A stretch of DNA of 64,000 bases. Origin: Agrobacterium tumefaciens (lineage in GTDB: Bacteria > Pseudomonadota > Alphaproteobacteria > Rhizobiales > Rhizobiaceae). Both the position numbers and the translations under genes were made by a program. Below the pieces are notes generated by a model. It was given only the letters and a program-made list of their open reading frames with translations. It was not told where the DNA came from and made no database searches. This document shows positions 48,908 through 57,525 of the stretch, piece by piece. Position 1 is the first letter of the stretch. The number at the start of each line of letters is the position of its first letter. The DNA is taken from positions 558,001 through 622,000 of the forward strand of contig NZ_CP039904.1 in the NCBI RefSeq assembly GCF_005221385.1, written 5' to 3'.

Positions 48908-49226
48908 GGGCTTCTCCTGAGCGATTCGGCATCTGCACTTGTATATTAGGTCCGTTGTTACAGGATTGTGAAGCCTATAAATGCAGCGGAGAAGAGCTTA
49001 ATTTTTCAGCGGGAAAAAGGCTCTTTTATGTTCCTGATGACCGGACGACAGTCCGCCCGATCGCTTACCGCCTGACAAGCGCGTGAACAGCGATTCGCCG
49101 CTCGCGGGCACAAAATCGGTCTCACGCTTGTTGCGCCATCGGTGATATGATTATCGCGACCGAGAGAGCGGCGCGCACATTCCGAACTGACACCTATCGG
49201 TCGCTCCATCAGCAGGAGGAGAGCGC
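48908..49226. other. 319-bp intergenic region
   Basis: Divergent promoter region between the HNH gene and the small secreted-protein gene. No reading frame with a ribosome site, no strong palindrome and no RNA gene recognised. Confidence 0.5.
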
Positions 49227-49535
49227 ATGGTTTCGCGCAGCAGGCATCATCCATCGACAGCGTTGCGGGCCGGGCTGGCAACAGGCCTGCTTGTCCTTAC
49301 GATAAGTCTGGCCGCACTGGCCCATGCGCAGCAATATCAGAATTTCGAAGTCACGCCGGATGGTCGCGGTGGTGCGCAGGGCACGATCGGCAGGCGCAAT
49401 TTCGAAATCGAACGCAACTATGACCGGCCGCCGGCAAACCGCCGCTCCTCATCGGACGCACGGCGCGACTATAGAAGCCCCGTGCCGCAGCAAACATGCC
49501 TTGTCGACACCGAGGGCAGAACCCGCTGCAACTAA
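49227..49535 (+). CDS. Small exported protein, unknown
   Basis: 102-residue protein not recognised as a named family. A signal peptide (basic MVSRSRHH start, hydrophobic core near residues 16-30, cut after AHA near 34) leads to a mature part of about 68 residues that is rich in Arg, Asn and Asp and includes NFEVTPDGRGGAQGTIGRRN and a C-terminal CLVDTEGRTRCN whose two cysteines could pair. AGGAGGAG is correctly spaced. It precedes the BTLCP gene by 146 bp in the same direction. Confidence 0.72.
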   Translation: MVSRSRHHPSTALRAGLATGLLVLTISLAALAHAQQYQNFEVTPDGRGGAQGTIGRRNFEIERNYDRPPANRRSSSDARRDYRSPVPQQTCLVDTEGRTRCN

Positions 49536-49681
49536 ACGCGGCTGCGCCGATTTCCCGGTCGGCTTCCTCTGCCGGCAACAAAATTCGATTTCACTAAAAA
49601 GCAATCTATCGACTTAAACGGCCTGCAAGAAAGGGCCGGTATGTTCAGGCACAGACAAAACAACTGTGCAGGGGCAGAGAC

Positions 49682-50287
49682 ATGGCAAAGAAAACAGGCC
49701 GTCTGGTAAAGACTTTGGCAGTCGCCGTCGGCATGGCGGCAAGCATCGCGACGACGGCTTCGGCCGTTCAGCTGGGCGGCCTTGCCAAAAACCCGGTCAC
49801 AGCGCGGCCCGGCCAGTTCATGTCCACGAGCCGTCCGACCATCGCGCCCATCGCCTTTGCTAAATTCTGCGACAATGCCGCCGACCAGTGTGTCCGCATT
49901 GGCGATCGTGACACGATCGAGTTGACGAAACAGAAGCGCACGGAACTGCAGCGTATCAACTCCGAGATCAACTCCGCGATCGCCTATGTCGGCGAACTTG
50001 AGGGACAAGATGAGTGGAAGCTCAATCCGGCCAGCGGTGACTGCGACGACTACGCCGTGACCAAGCGACAACGCCTGCTGCGGGCCGGCTGGCCGTCGGG
50101 TGCGCTTCGCATCGCCACAGCCCGCACACCGAGCGGTATCGGCCACGCGGTTCTGGTCGTCAGCACGACCCAGGGTGATCTGGTGCTGGACAACCGCACC
50201 AACGTCGTCAAGCCATGGAAAGCGGTGGATTTGAAATGGATCAAGATACAGTCGCACGAAAACCCGCGCGTCTGGTTGAAGCTCTAG
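49682..50287 (+). CDS. Exported transglutaminase-like cysteine protease (BTLCP)
   Basis: 201-residue protein with a signal peptide (MAKKTGRLVKTLAV start, cut after TASA near residue 28) and a BTLCP domain (PF06035 group). The catalytic triad is visible as Cys in SGDCDDYAVTKR, His in GIGHAVLVV and Asp in VLDNRTN. The best-known member, LapG, trims a surface adhesin under cyclic-di-GMP control through LapD; no lapD or adhesin is adjacent here, so the substrate is open. Upstream neighbour is a small exported protein. Confidence 0.87.
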   Translation: MAKKTGRLVKTLAVAVGMAASIATTASAVQLGGLAKNPVTARPGQFMSTSRPTIAPIAFAKFCDNAADQCVRIGDRDTIELTKQKRTELQRINSEINSAIAYVGELEGQDEWKLNPASGDCDDYAVTKRQRLLRAGWPSGALRIATARTPSGIGHAVLVVSTTQGDLVLDNRTNVVKPWKAVDLKWIKIQSHENPRVWLKL

Positions 50288-50420
50288 AACGTCTCCGGCA
50301 ATACCCGCACATCCCATCGTTTCGCAGGACCGGATGCAGGCTCGACCAGCGATTTAAGGCGTCATGTATTTCGAATGCGAAAGAGGGTATGCTGCCCCCA
50401 TATCGAAGCATTCTTGACCG

Positions 50421-50442
50421 AAAAAACGCCGCTGATGCGGCG
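50421..50442 (-). terminator. Minus-strand intrinsic terminator-like hairpin
   Basis: CGCCGC (50427-50432) and GCGGCG (50437-50442) form a 6-bp stem with a TGAT loop. On the minus strand it runs straight into six T residues (50426-50421), the shape of an intrinsic terminator, though no minus-strand gene is recognised upstream. On the plus strand no T-run follows. Confidence 0.45.
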
Positions 50443-50557
50443 CTTCAACAGAACGTTTGCTGAGATCATGGTATCCAAACGGCCCAGCCCGAGAAGGCTG
50501 TTCGGCCACCACAGTCAACGCTCTTGACCTTGTACCGGAGAGACAGTATCGGCAGCT

Positions 50558-51349
50558 ATGCCTAAGGTGCTCAACTGGATTCGCGGTCGTAAACAACCAG
50601 CCCCCCGCGACGACCGGAGGCGCCGCCGGTTGGACCTTGGCGACAAGCCGACCTCCTTTCCGATCTATGCCATTGGTGACGTGCACGGTTGCCTCGACCT
50701 GCTTTTGCAGGCGGAACGGAAAATCCTCGCGGATCTGGGTCCCGACCCCTCCCCCGCTCTGGTCGTTCTCGTTGGAGACTATGTCGACCGCGGACAGGAT
50801 TCCTGCGGTGTCATCGACCACCTTCTGCAGCCGCCGCCGGCGCCACTGCGCCGTATCGCGCTCTGCGGCAATCATGAGCAGCTGTTCAGCGACTTTCTCG
50901 AAAATCCGCAGGACAACATGCACTGGCTGGATTTCGGCGGCCGCCAGACGCTTTTATCCTATGGTGTCGATATCGATTATTTCATGCACAAGGGCCGTTT
51001 ACGACTTCAGCCTTTCAGAGACGCACTGATCGGTGCGATCCCGCATATCCATCGCCAGCTTTTAGCCAGCCTGCCAGTCTATGCGCGCATCGGACCCTAT
51101 ATTTTCGTGCATGCCGGCTTCCGGCCGGGAGTGCCGCTGGATGCGCAGACCGATGAGGACATGTTATGGATCAGGGAGCCGTTCCTGTCGCAGGGAGCCG
51201 GGCTGGACCTGCTCGTCGTTCATGGCCATACGCCTGTTGCGGCACCCGAAACAGGCCCGCGACGGATCGGCATCGATACCGGAGCTTTTACGACGGGCAG
51301 GCTTACGATTTTAAGAATTTCAGACTCTGAAATTACCCTACTTGCATAA
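50558..51349 (+). CDS. PPP-family metallophosphoesterase / serine-threonine protein phosphatase
   Basis: 263-residue cytoplasmic phosphatase with the three PPP metal signatures in order: GDVHG (about residue 41), GDYVDRG (about 73) and GNHEQ (about 104), then HAGFRPG and the final VVHGHTPV. It resembles bacterial PrpA/PrpB-type enzymes that act on phosphoproteins or diadenosine polyphosphates; the substrate is unknown. The start has only a weak ribosome site; an N-terminal basic stretch (RRRRR) precedes the fold. It is followed by the AT-rich promoter region of the exopolysaccharide cluster. Confidence 0.85.
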   Translation: MPKVLNWIRGRKQPAPRDDRRRRRLDLGDKPTSFPIYAIGDVHGCLDLLLQAERKILADLGPDPSPALVVLVGDYVDRGQDSCGVIDHLLQPPPAPLRRIALCGNHEQLFSDFLENPQDNMHWLDFGGRQTLLSYGVDIDYFMHKGRLRLQPFRDALIGAIPHIHRQLLASLPVYARIGPYIFVHAGFRPGVPLDAQTDEDMLWIREPFLSQGAGLDLLVVHGHTPVAAPETGPRRIGIDTGAFTTGRLTILRISDSEITLLA

Positions 51350-51597
51350 TATTAAACGCATGGCATGATTTTTTATGGTCGCAGGACAAAACCCTGTCGA
51401 AATCCCCTTCTCAAGGTGAGAAAACCGGTAGGACTCGTCGTTAACAATAGCTAAAAGTTCCGTTCGAAGCGCTATTTTAACACTTGATCGTTCGTTTGGG
51501 CTGTGCGATTTAAAAAAGAGAAATTTTTACATGTTGGATAGTCATATTCGACATTGAATGTATTTAAAGTCGTATTTTAAAGATTTGGAGACGTATT
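51350..51597 (+). promoter_or_regulatory. AT-rich leader region of the exopolysaccharide cluster
   Basis: 248 bp, clearly AT-richer than the surrounding genes, ahead of the first gene of the cluster. The last 100 bases (TTTAAAAAAGAG, GTATTTAAAGTCG) would suit a promoter, but no single -35/-10 pair stands out. GGAGACG at the end is the ribosome site of the next gene. Confidence 0.4.
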
Positions 51598-52473
51598 ATG
51601 TCCCGCCTTCACAACGGCCCGGCGCTTGCTGGCGCAATGTTGATCGCCAGCATGGGTTTTTCTTATGCGAACGCCCAGAGCATAGAGCCCGTTCCTCCGC
51701 CCGCACCTCAGCAGGCTACACCGGCACCGGTTGTGGCACCCGTAAAGACCGCCGACGAAACGACCGCCGCCTTCCTCGGCCGTGTCAACACCGCGAATCC
51801 GGAAACGGTTTCGCTTGCAGCCGCTGAACTCTTCAAGCAGTCTCCGACGCAGGTAACGGTGGGTGACTTGATCGCCCTTGCATCAAGCACGGATGCCGCA
51901 GCAGCGGACATGACCGGAAGAGTAACAAGCGGGTTTCCGATTATCGCCGTTTCCACCAACGCTGCGCAATTCTCCGAACAGCTTTCCGCACTGATTCTGA
52001 GTGATTCGAGCCAGCTGCCCACCATCGTTGCGCTGGCCAAAAAGGTCGCCAACAAGGACTTCTCCGAGGTCGTCGGCGAAGGTTTGGCGCTTGCCTATTC
52101 CACGGCGATGCAGAGGGGCGACACGATACTCGCAGCCGCGATACAGCTGCAGACCAAGAGCGTCGGCGTGCCATCCGATCTTCTTATTGCATTTAGCGAA
52201 AACGTTCAGGGCACGGCCGCCGGCCCTGCCGCTCCCGCAGCAGCCGCTGCAGCTGCCTCACCGATCGGTGGCGCCGGTTCCACACCTGCGAGCGGCAACA
52301 GCATTGGCGGCTCAGCGGCCGGAGGCGGTTCAGCCGGCACGGCACAGGCCGGAGGCGGAGCAGCTCCGGCTGGCGGTGGCGGCAGTGGAGCGTCGGGCAG
52401 CGCAGCAACTTCGCCGTCGATAACGGTTTCAATCGGTAGCGTAAGTACACCGACAAGCACAAGCCCGATTTGA
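51598..52473 (+). CDS. Exported protein with Gly/Ala/Ser-rich tail, unknown
   Basis: 291-residue protein not recognised as a named family. Signal peptide from MSRLHNGPALAG to a cut after ANA near residue 26; a Pro/Ala linker (PPPAPQQATPAP); a helical domain at about residues 50-200 (ADETTAAFLGRVNTANPETV, SQLPTIVALAKKVANKDFS); then about 85 residues of Gly, Ala and Ser (SAAGGGSAGTAQAGGGAAP). GGAGACG supports ATG 51598. It ends 103 bp before the wzc-like gene and probably begins its transcript, which suggests an export or matrix role. Confidence 0.75.
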   Translation: MSRLHNGPALAGAMLIASMGFSYANAQSIEPVPPPAPQQATPAPVVAPVKTADETTAAFLGRVNTANPETVSLAAAELFKQSPTQVTVGDLIALASSTDAAAADMTGRVTSGFPIIAVSTNAAQFSEQLSALILSDSSQLPTIVALAKKVANKDFSEVVGEGLALAYSTAMQRGDTILAAAIQLQTKSVGVPSDLLIAFSENVQGTAAGPAAPAAAAAAASPIGGAGSTPASGNSIGGSAAGGGSAGTAQAGGGAAPAGGGGSGASGSAATSPSITVSIGSVSTPTSTSPI

Positions 52474-52576
52474 CACTGGCTTCCCGCGGTTTCCTCGGGT
52501 TATCGCGGTTTTCTGTCTTAAGACGCAACGGGACTTGGCGACCGCGGCGCCCGCTAAAAAACAACGAGGCTGACAG

Positions 52577-54859
52577 TTGTTGCAAAGGCACGATCCCCTG
52601 ACGATGGCCGACTACGACAAAAGCGCGTTTACGGCCGATATTATCGATATCGAAACCGCTCTCGCGACGATCCGTCGGCAATGGCGTATTGTCCTCGCTG
52701 CTATTGCTGTCGCTGCAGCAATTGGTCTGACCTATATCGTGACCGCCGTCCCGATTTATTCTGCTACGGCAACCCTGCTGATCGACCGCAACAACAGCCA
52801 GATCGTCGAGCAACTTTCGACGATCGGCGGCGTCGTGGAGGACGAGGCATCCATTCTCAGCCAGGTCGAGGTTCTGCAATCGGAAACCATCGGGCTTGCG
52901 GTCATTAATAGTCTGAATCTGGCGGAAAATCAGGAATTCGGAGCCGCACGCGCGTCGCTTCTAAGCTCGATAATCGATACTATCCGTTCGCTCGTAAATG
53001 TTTCCCAATGGTTTTCGCCCGAAAAAGAAACCGTCATCGATGACGAAACCCTGAAACGAGCGCTGTCGGACCAGTTGCTGTCGAACCTCTCCGTCAAACG
53101 CATAGGCCGCACTTATGCACTGGAACTTACCTACAACTCTACATCGCCGGTGCTTGCCGCCCAGATCGTCAATGCGGTAGCTTCCGCCTATCTGGTCGAC
53201 AAGCTGAACTCCAAATATGAGGCAACGAAGCGCGCCAGCGACTGGTTGTCCGATCGCATAGCCGAGTTACGCCAGAGGGCTCTCGAAACCGATCTGGCCG
53301 TGCAGAAATTTCGCGCCGAGCACAATTTGATCTCGGCCGGCAATAACGGCCTGCTCTCCGATCAACAGCTCGCCGAATCCAACAGCGCGCTGATCCTGGC
53401 ACAATCGGAAACGGCGAGGGCGCGGGCGCGGGTGCAACGGATCGACCATATCCTCGCTACTGACGATGTCGATGCCGTCGTAACGGATATTCTCGACAGC
53501 TCAGTCGCAAATGATCTGCGCAAGAAATATCTCGAATCCTCCAAGGTCGAGGCGGAAATCACCGGCCGGCTTGGCGGCAACCACGTTCAGGCCGTGCGTC
53601 TGCGCAACGAAATGCAGGAATATCGCCGGCTGATGTTCCAGGAAGTCAGCCGGATAGCACAAAGTTACAAAAGTGATCTTGAGGTCTCGGAAGCACGCGA
53701 AAAATCACTGGCGGAGAGCGTCGCCAGGGCCACCGACGTCAGTAATTCGGCCAGCCAGACACAGGTTCAGTTGCGCGAATTGCAGCGCGAAGCGGAAACC
53801 TACAAGAACATGTATCAGACCTTCCTGCAGCGCTACCAGGAGGCGATGCAGCAGCAATCATTCCCAGTGACGGAAGCGCGCGTGATCTCCAAGGCAATGC
53901 CGCCTGAGGGGCCGAGCAAGCCAAATAAGCCGCTTGTTTTGGCGTTGTTCATGTTCATGGGCGCCGTAGCCGGCGGCGGCATGGCCGCATTCCGCGAATT
54001 CCGCGATCGCTTCTTCCGCACCGGCGAACAGGTTCGCGATGTTCTCGGGCTGGAGTTTCTGGGGAATACCCCTCTCATTCAAAACAAGCCTGCCACGGAC
54101 AACCTACCGACAGGAAAAGAGAGCAATCCCGCTGCCACACGCCCCTCCAGCATTGGGCGCCACGCTGTAGACCACCCACTATCCTCCTTTGCAGAAACGC
54201 TGCGTAGCACCCGGCTCGCAATAGATCTCGGCATTGCTGCGAAAAGCGGAGCGCGGGTGGTGGGGGTAGTATCAGCCTTGCCGAGTGAGGGAAAATCAAC
54301 GATCTCCATCAATCTGGCGCAGCTTCTCGCCGGGCAGGGCGCGAGAGTGCTGCTGCTGGATGCCGATATTCGCAATCCGGGCGCCACGCGCGCCCTGGCG
54401 CGTCACGCCGGAGAAGGCCTGCTCGAAGTGTTGCTGGAAGGTCGCAATGTTCGGGACGTGCTGCTGCACGACGAAAAGACGCGGCTCGCTTTCCTGCCCA
54501 CAGTCGTCAAGCAGCGCGTACCACATTCCTCTGAGCTGCTGACATCGGCTCAGATGCATAAATTGCTGGCCGAAGCGAGTAACGCGTTCGATTATATTGT
54601 CGTAGACCTGCCACCTCTCGGGCCGGTGATTGACGCTCGAGCAATGGCTGGACGAATTGATGGTTTCATCTTCATCACCGAATGGGGTAAAACCGCCCGC
54701 AGGGCGGTACGCAATACGATCGAAAACGAAGTCCACATCCGCAAGAAGTGCCTCGGCGTCATCCTGAACAAGGTAGACACGGAAAAGCTGAAGCTCTATC
54801 GGGCTTATGGTTCGAGCGAATATTATCATTCGCGCTATACCCGATATTATCATGACTAG
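52577..54859 (+). CDS. Exopolysaccharide copolymerase with tyrosine-kinase domain (Wzc/ExoP-like)
   Basis: About 760 residues controlling polymer length and export. A Wzz domain with helix one (about 32-55), a long coiled-coil periplasmic part with a GNVR-type end, helix two (about 450-466) and a cytoplasmic BY-kinase. Kinase motifs: Walker A ALPSEGKST (about 566), Walker A' LLLDADIRNP (about 593) and Walker B YIVVDLPP (about 672). The end is a tyrosine cluster with seven Tyr in the last 21 residues, the usual autophosphorylation tail. TTG 52577 has GAGG seven bases upstream; ATG 52604 is the alternative and lacks one. Its stop region overlaps the next gene by 8 bases. Confidence 0.93.
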   Translation: MLQRHDPLTMADYDKSAFTADIIDIETALATIRRQWRIVLAAIAVAAAIGLTYIVTAVPIYSATATLLIDRNNSQIVEQLSTIGGVVEDEASILSQVEVLQSETIGLAVINSLNLAENQEFGAARASLLSSIIDTIRSLVNVSQWFSPEKETVIDDETLKRALSDQLLSNLSVKRIGRTYALELTYNSTSPVLAAQIVNAVASAYLVDKLNSKYEATKRASDWLSDRIAELRQRALETDLAVQKFRAEHNLISAGNNGLLSDQQLAESNSALILAQSETARARARVQRIDHILATDDVDAVVTDILDSSVANDLRKKYLESSKVEAEITGRLGGNHVQAVRLRNEMQEYRRLMFQEVSRIAQSYKSDLEVSEAREKSLAESVARATDVSNSASQTQVQLRELQREAETYKNMYQTFLQRYQEAMQQQSFPVTEARVISKAMPPEGPSKPNKPLVLALFMFMGAVAGGGMAAFREFRDRFFRTGEQVRDVLGLEFLGNTPLIQNKPATDNLPTGKESNPAATRPSSIGRHAVDHPLSSFAETLRSTRLAIDLGIAAKSGARVVGVVSALPSEGKSTISINLAQLLAGQGARVLLLDADIRNPGATRALARHAGEGLLEVLLEGRNVRDVLLHDEKTRLAFLPTVVKQRVPHSSELLTSAQMHKLLAEASNAFDYIVVDLPPLGPVIDARAMAGRIDGFIFITEWGKTARRAVRNTIENEVHIRKKCLGVILNKVDTEKLKLYRAYGSSEYYHSRYTRYYHD

Positions 54860-55529
54860 ACGGGACTATGTGACGCGTCTGCGTAAGTTCTTGGCAGTCG
54901 CGCCGGTTCTGATCATTTCCACGTTTGTTTTATCCATCGCAGCACAAGCATTTTCCGAAAGCCGGCGTTTTTCCGATATTGTCGCGATGGCGAAGATCGC
55001 GGACGATAAGAACGGTCTGGCACCCGGTCTTCTGGCGAAAACTGTCAAAGGGCTGCATCCCGTCGTCGCAGAAAAAATCTGCCGTTCAGATATTATCAAG
55101 GGTGGATTGCGGCTGGTTCTCGCCGATCTCGATATAAATGGCAAAGATCAGGCCTCCGAGACAGCAGCCGCGCGTCTTGGTTTTGCCGAGACTTATATTC
55201 GTCATGCGCTTTTTTGTTTTCCTGCCAATGGCGACGTATGGCTGCGTCTTGCCATGGTTCGTGCATTGCGCAACGCCTCGCCCATGGAAATTGCCGTGCT
55301 GATGAATTTTTCTCAGCTTTACGGACCGGCCGACGCCAATCTGATACGTGGACGCTTCGTGATGTGGCAGCAATTTCCAAAAGAAGCCCTACCACAGGCA
55401 GACACGGCCCGCGATGCCGACACCGCGATCGTGTGCAGCAAAGGAGGGGAAGTCCTGCGCTGGACCTTGCGTAATATCTGCCCACAAAAGCCGCCGGACA
55501 GAATGAAACGCCCAGTCCCGCATCCTTGA
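54852..55529 (+). CDS. Membrane-anchored protein of exopolysaccharide cluster, unknown
   Basis: 225-residue protein not recognised as a named family. One N-terminal helix (about residues 12-34, FLAVAPVLIISTFVLSIAA) anchors a soluble domain rich in short helices, of TPR-like spacing (ETAAARLGFAETYIRHAL, DVWLRLAMVRALRN, PADANLIRGRFVMW), with four cysteines. The ATG lies inside the wzc-like gene, overlapping it by 8 bases, so translation is coupled and a partnership with the copolymerase is likely. Confidence 0.75.
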   Translation: MTRRDYVTRLRKFLAVAPVLIISTFVLSIAAQAFSESRRFSDIVAMAKIADDKNGLAPGLLAKTVKGLHPVVAEKICRSDIIKGGLRLVLADLDINGKDQASETAAARLGFAETYIRHALFCFPANGDVWLRLAMVRALRNASPMEIAVLMNFSQLYGPADANLIRGRFVMWQQFPKEALPQADTARDADTAIVCSKGGEVLRWTLRNICPQKPPDRMKRPVPHP

Positions 55530-55609
55530 TCTAAAAGGGCGGCGCGGTCAGGTCTCACCTTCCTTTGAGGCACCGCCACAGCAGCCAATTCCCATAAAGC
55601 CGAAAAACC

Positions 55610-57235
55610 ATGCAGCCCACCGAAGCCCTGCCAGAACCACTGTCCTCCTCGCAGCCCCAGCCGCTCGCATTTCAGGACTATTTCCGGGCAATTGCCATCG
55701 CCGCGTTCTGGGCGATCTTCCTGCTCACGCTTCTCAATCGGGGCGCGGTTGAGATTGAGAGCCGTATTGTCGTCACGGCGGCAATCTATCTTTTGCTGGT
55801 GTCCGCAATCCTTCTGCTTGGGCCCCCTCAGGCCGGTGCCGGCAAGGCCATCGCAGCGACCTGCCTTTTGTTGGGGGGGCTTATCGTTCAGCTGCTGTTT
55901 CAGGCATTGTTCCTGCCGGGCATCACTCCCTCGCATCCCGCCTGGTCTGTTGCCGCGATGTTCACACAGACCGCGCCCACCGCCACGATATCACTTACCC
56001 CGGCTGACGATCGTCTCGGCCTGCTGAGCGCCGCCCTGCCCTTCGGCGCCTTCATAGCTGGCCTCGTGATTTTCGATACGAATGAGCGAGCGGCAAAAGC
56101 ACTGCGATGGTTCGCAATAGGCGGCGGCTGGCTCGCATTGTGGTCAATCATGCAGTTTCTGTTTTTTCCTGAAATGCTCGGCTTCATTCAGAAACGCTTT
56201 TATCTTGACAGTCTGACCGGTCTCTTCGTCAACCGAAATACCGCTGCAACCTTTTTCGGCCTCATCCTGCTCACACTTGTTGTGCTGCTGCATAAAAGGC
56301 TCCTGGCTCCCAACTGGAGCATGGTGAGGGCTCTGGTGGCAAATCGTCTGACCGTGCCGGATGAACAGAAACGTCTCATCCGCAGCGCGGCTTTCGCCAG
56401 TGCGCTTACTGCTTTTTGCTTCATCGCATTGATGCTGACCGGATCGCGCGCAGGGATCATGTCGAGCTTTGCGGCACTGTTGTTGCTTATCCTTTTGACC
56501 GTCTTCAACTCCCCCATTCGAAGAGGACGGAATGCGGCACCCCTATGGGGCGGACGGCACGGATCGAAACGACGAGCAGCGATCATGCTTGTCATCGCCA
56601 TCGGGCTGTTCTCGCTTTTCGCCAATAGGGTGGCGCTTCGCATGGAAGCGCGGTTGGAAGACGACCTGCGCTTCTGCTACATGCCGGGCATCACACGCGC
56701 CATCGCCGATAATTGGCCGTGGGGATCGGGGCTCGCAAGCTTTAAGGAAGCCTACGCCCCCTATCATGCGGCGCAATGCGGCGTGAACAGCGTTGTCACC
56801 CATGCTCACAATGTCTATGCCGAGGGCTTGCTGACGCTGGGCATCGTATTCCCGTTTTACGTAGCTTTTTTTGTGCTCGCCCAATTGGCCATATTTTTTC
56901 GCGGGGCACGTAAACGCAAACGTTATCGTTACGCTTCCCATCTGGGCTTTGCTGGGCTCCTGCTTGTCGCACTACATTCGACGCTTGATTTTTCGCTACA
57001 GATCCCCGGCTTCGCAATGGCTTACGCCGTCTTCCTCGCCCCCGTTGTAACCCTTTGTCTGCATCCGCCGGGAACAGAACGGGATGGGCGGCAACGCCGG
57101 AGCCGACCTTCGGCCGATCCCCAGACAAATGAAAGGCTCATGCCGGTAACCCGTTTTACCGATGTCTTTACAGTAGCATCGGAAATCGTCGACACGGTCC
57201 CAACATTGGCAACCGGACCCAACAGGCAAAATTGA
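55610..57235 (+). CDS. O-antigen ligase/polymerase family membrane protein (Wzy_C)
   Basis: 541-residue inner-membrane protein with about 11-12 helices. The Wzy_C region is marked by LMLTGSRAGIMSSFAALLLL and by the large periplasmic loop with THAHNVYAEGLLTLGI, whose His-Asn-Tyr-Glu wording is typical of polysaccharide polymerases and ligases. The last 65 residues are a soluble Arg/Asp-rich tail not usual in the family. It would join repeat units on the periplasmic side. Preceded by an 80-bp gap and followed by a 290-bp AT-rich spacer. Confidence 0.87.
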   Translation: MQPTEALPEPLSSSQPQPLAFQDYFRAIAIAAFWAIFLLTLLNRGAVEIESRIVVTAAIYLLLVSAILLLGPPQAGAGKAIAATCLLLGGLIVQLLFQALFLPGITPSHPAWSVAAMFTQTAPTATISLTPADDRLGLLSAALPFGAFIAGLVIFDTNERAAKALRWFAIGGGWLALWSIMQFLFFPEMLGFIQKRFYLDSLTGLFVNRNTAATFFGLILLTLVVLLHKRLLAPNWSMVRALVANRLTVPDEQKRLIRSAAFASALTAFCFIALMLTGSRAGIMSSFAALLLLILLTVFNSPIRRGRNAAPLWGGRHGSKRRAAIMLVIAIGLFSLFANRVALRMEARLEDDLRFCYMPGITRAIADNWPWGSGLASFKEAYAPYHAAQCGVNSVVTHAHNVYAEGLLTLGIVFPFYVAFFVLAQLAIFFRGARKRKRYRYASHLGFAGLLLVALHSTLDFSLQIPGFAMAYAVFLAPVVTLCLHPPGTERDGRQRRSRPSADPQTNERLMPVTRFTDVFTVASEIVDTVPTLATGPNRQN

Positions 57236-57525
57236 TCAACCGATGAAGACAGGCGACATCAGTTTCCCCTGATGATAGAGTGGATACGGAAAGTGTTTAA
57301 ACCCGTTTCATAAACGCCTAGGAGGACTTGAAGTAGTCCGTTCGGTTAAAACCAAACAGCATAACGTACTTTATATATTTTTATTTACTGCACTTTCCGG
57401 ATAATAAAACCAAAATACTCCACCGGAATTGCCTTTGAGCCGAAATTAAGAGGCATCTCGGACTGAACTAGACTGGTTTTTCAAAAATATATTTTCCATA
57501 AATTTAAACAATTTAAGGAATGCCA

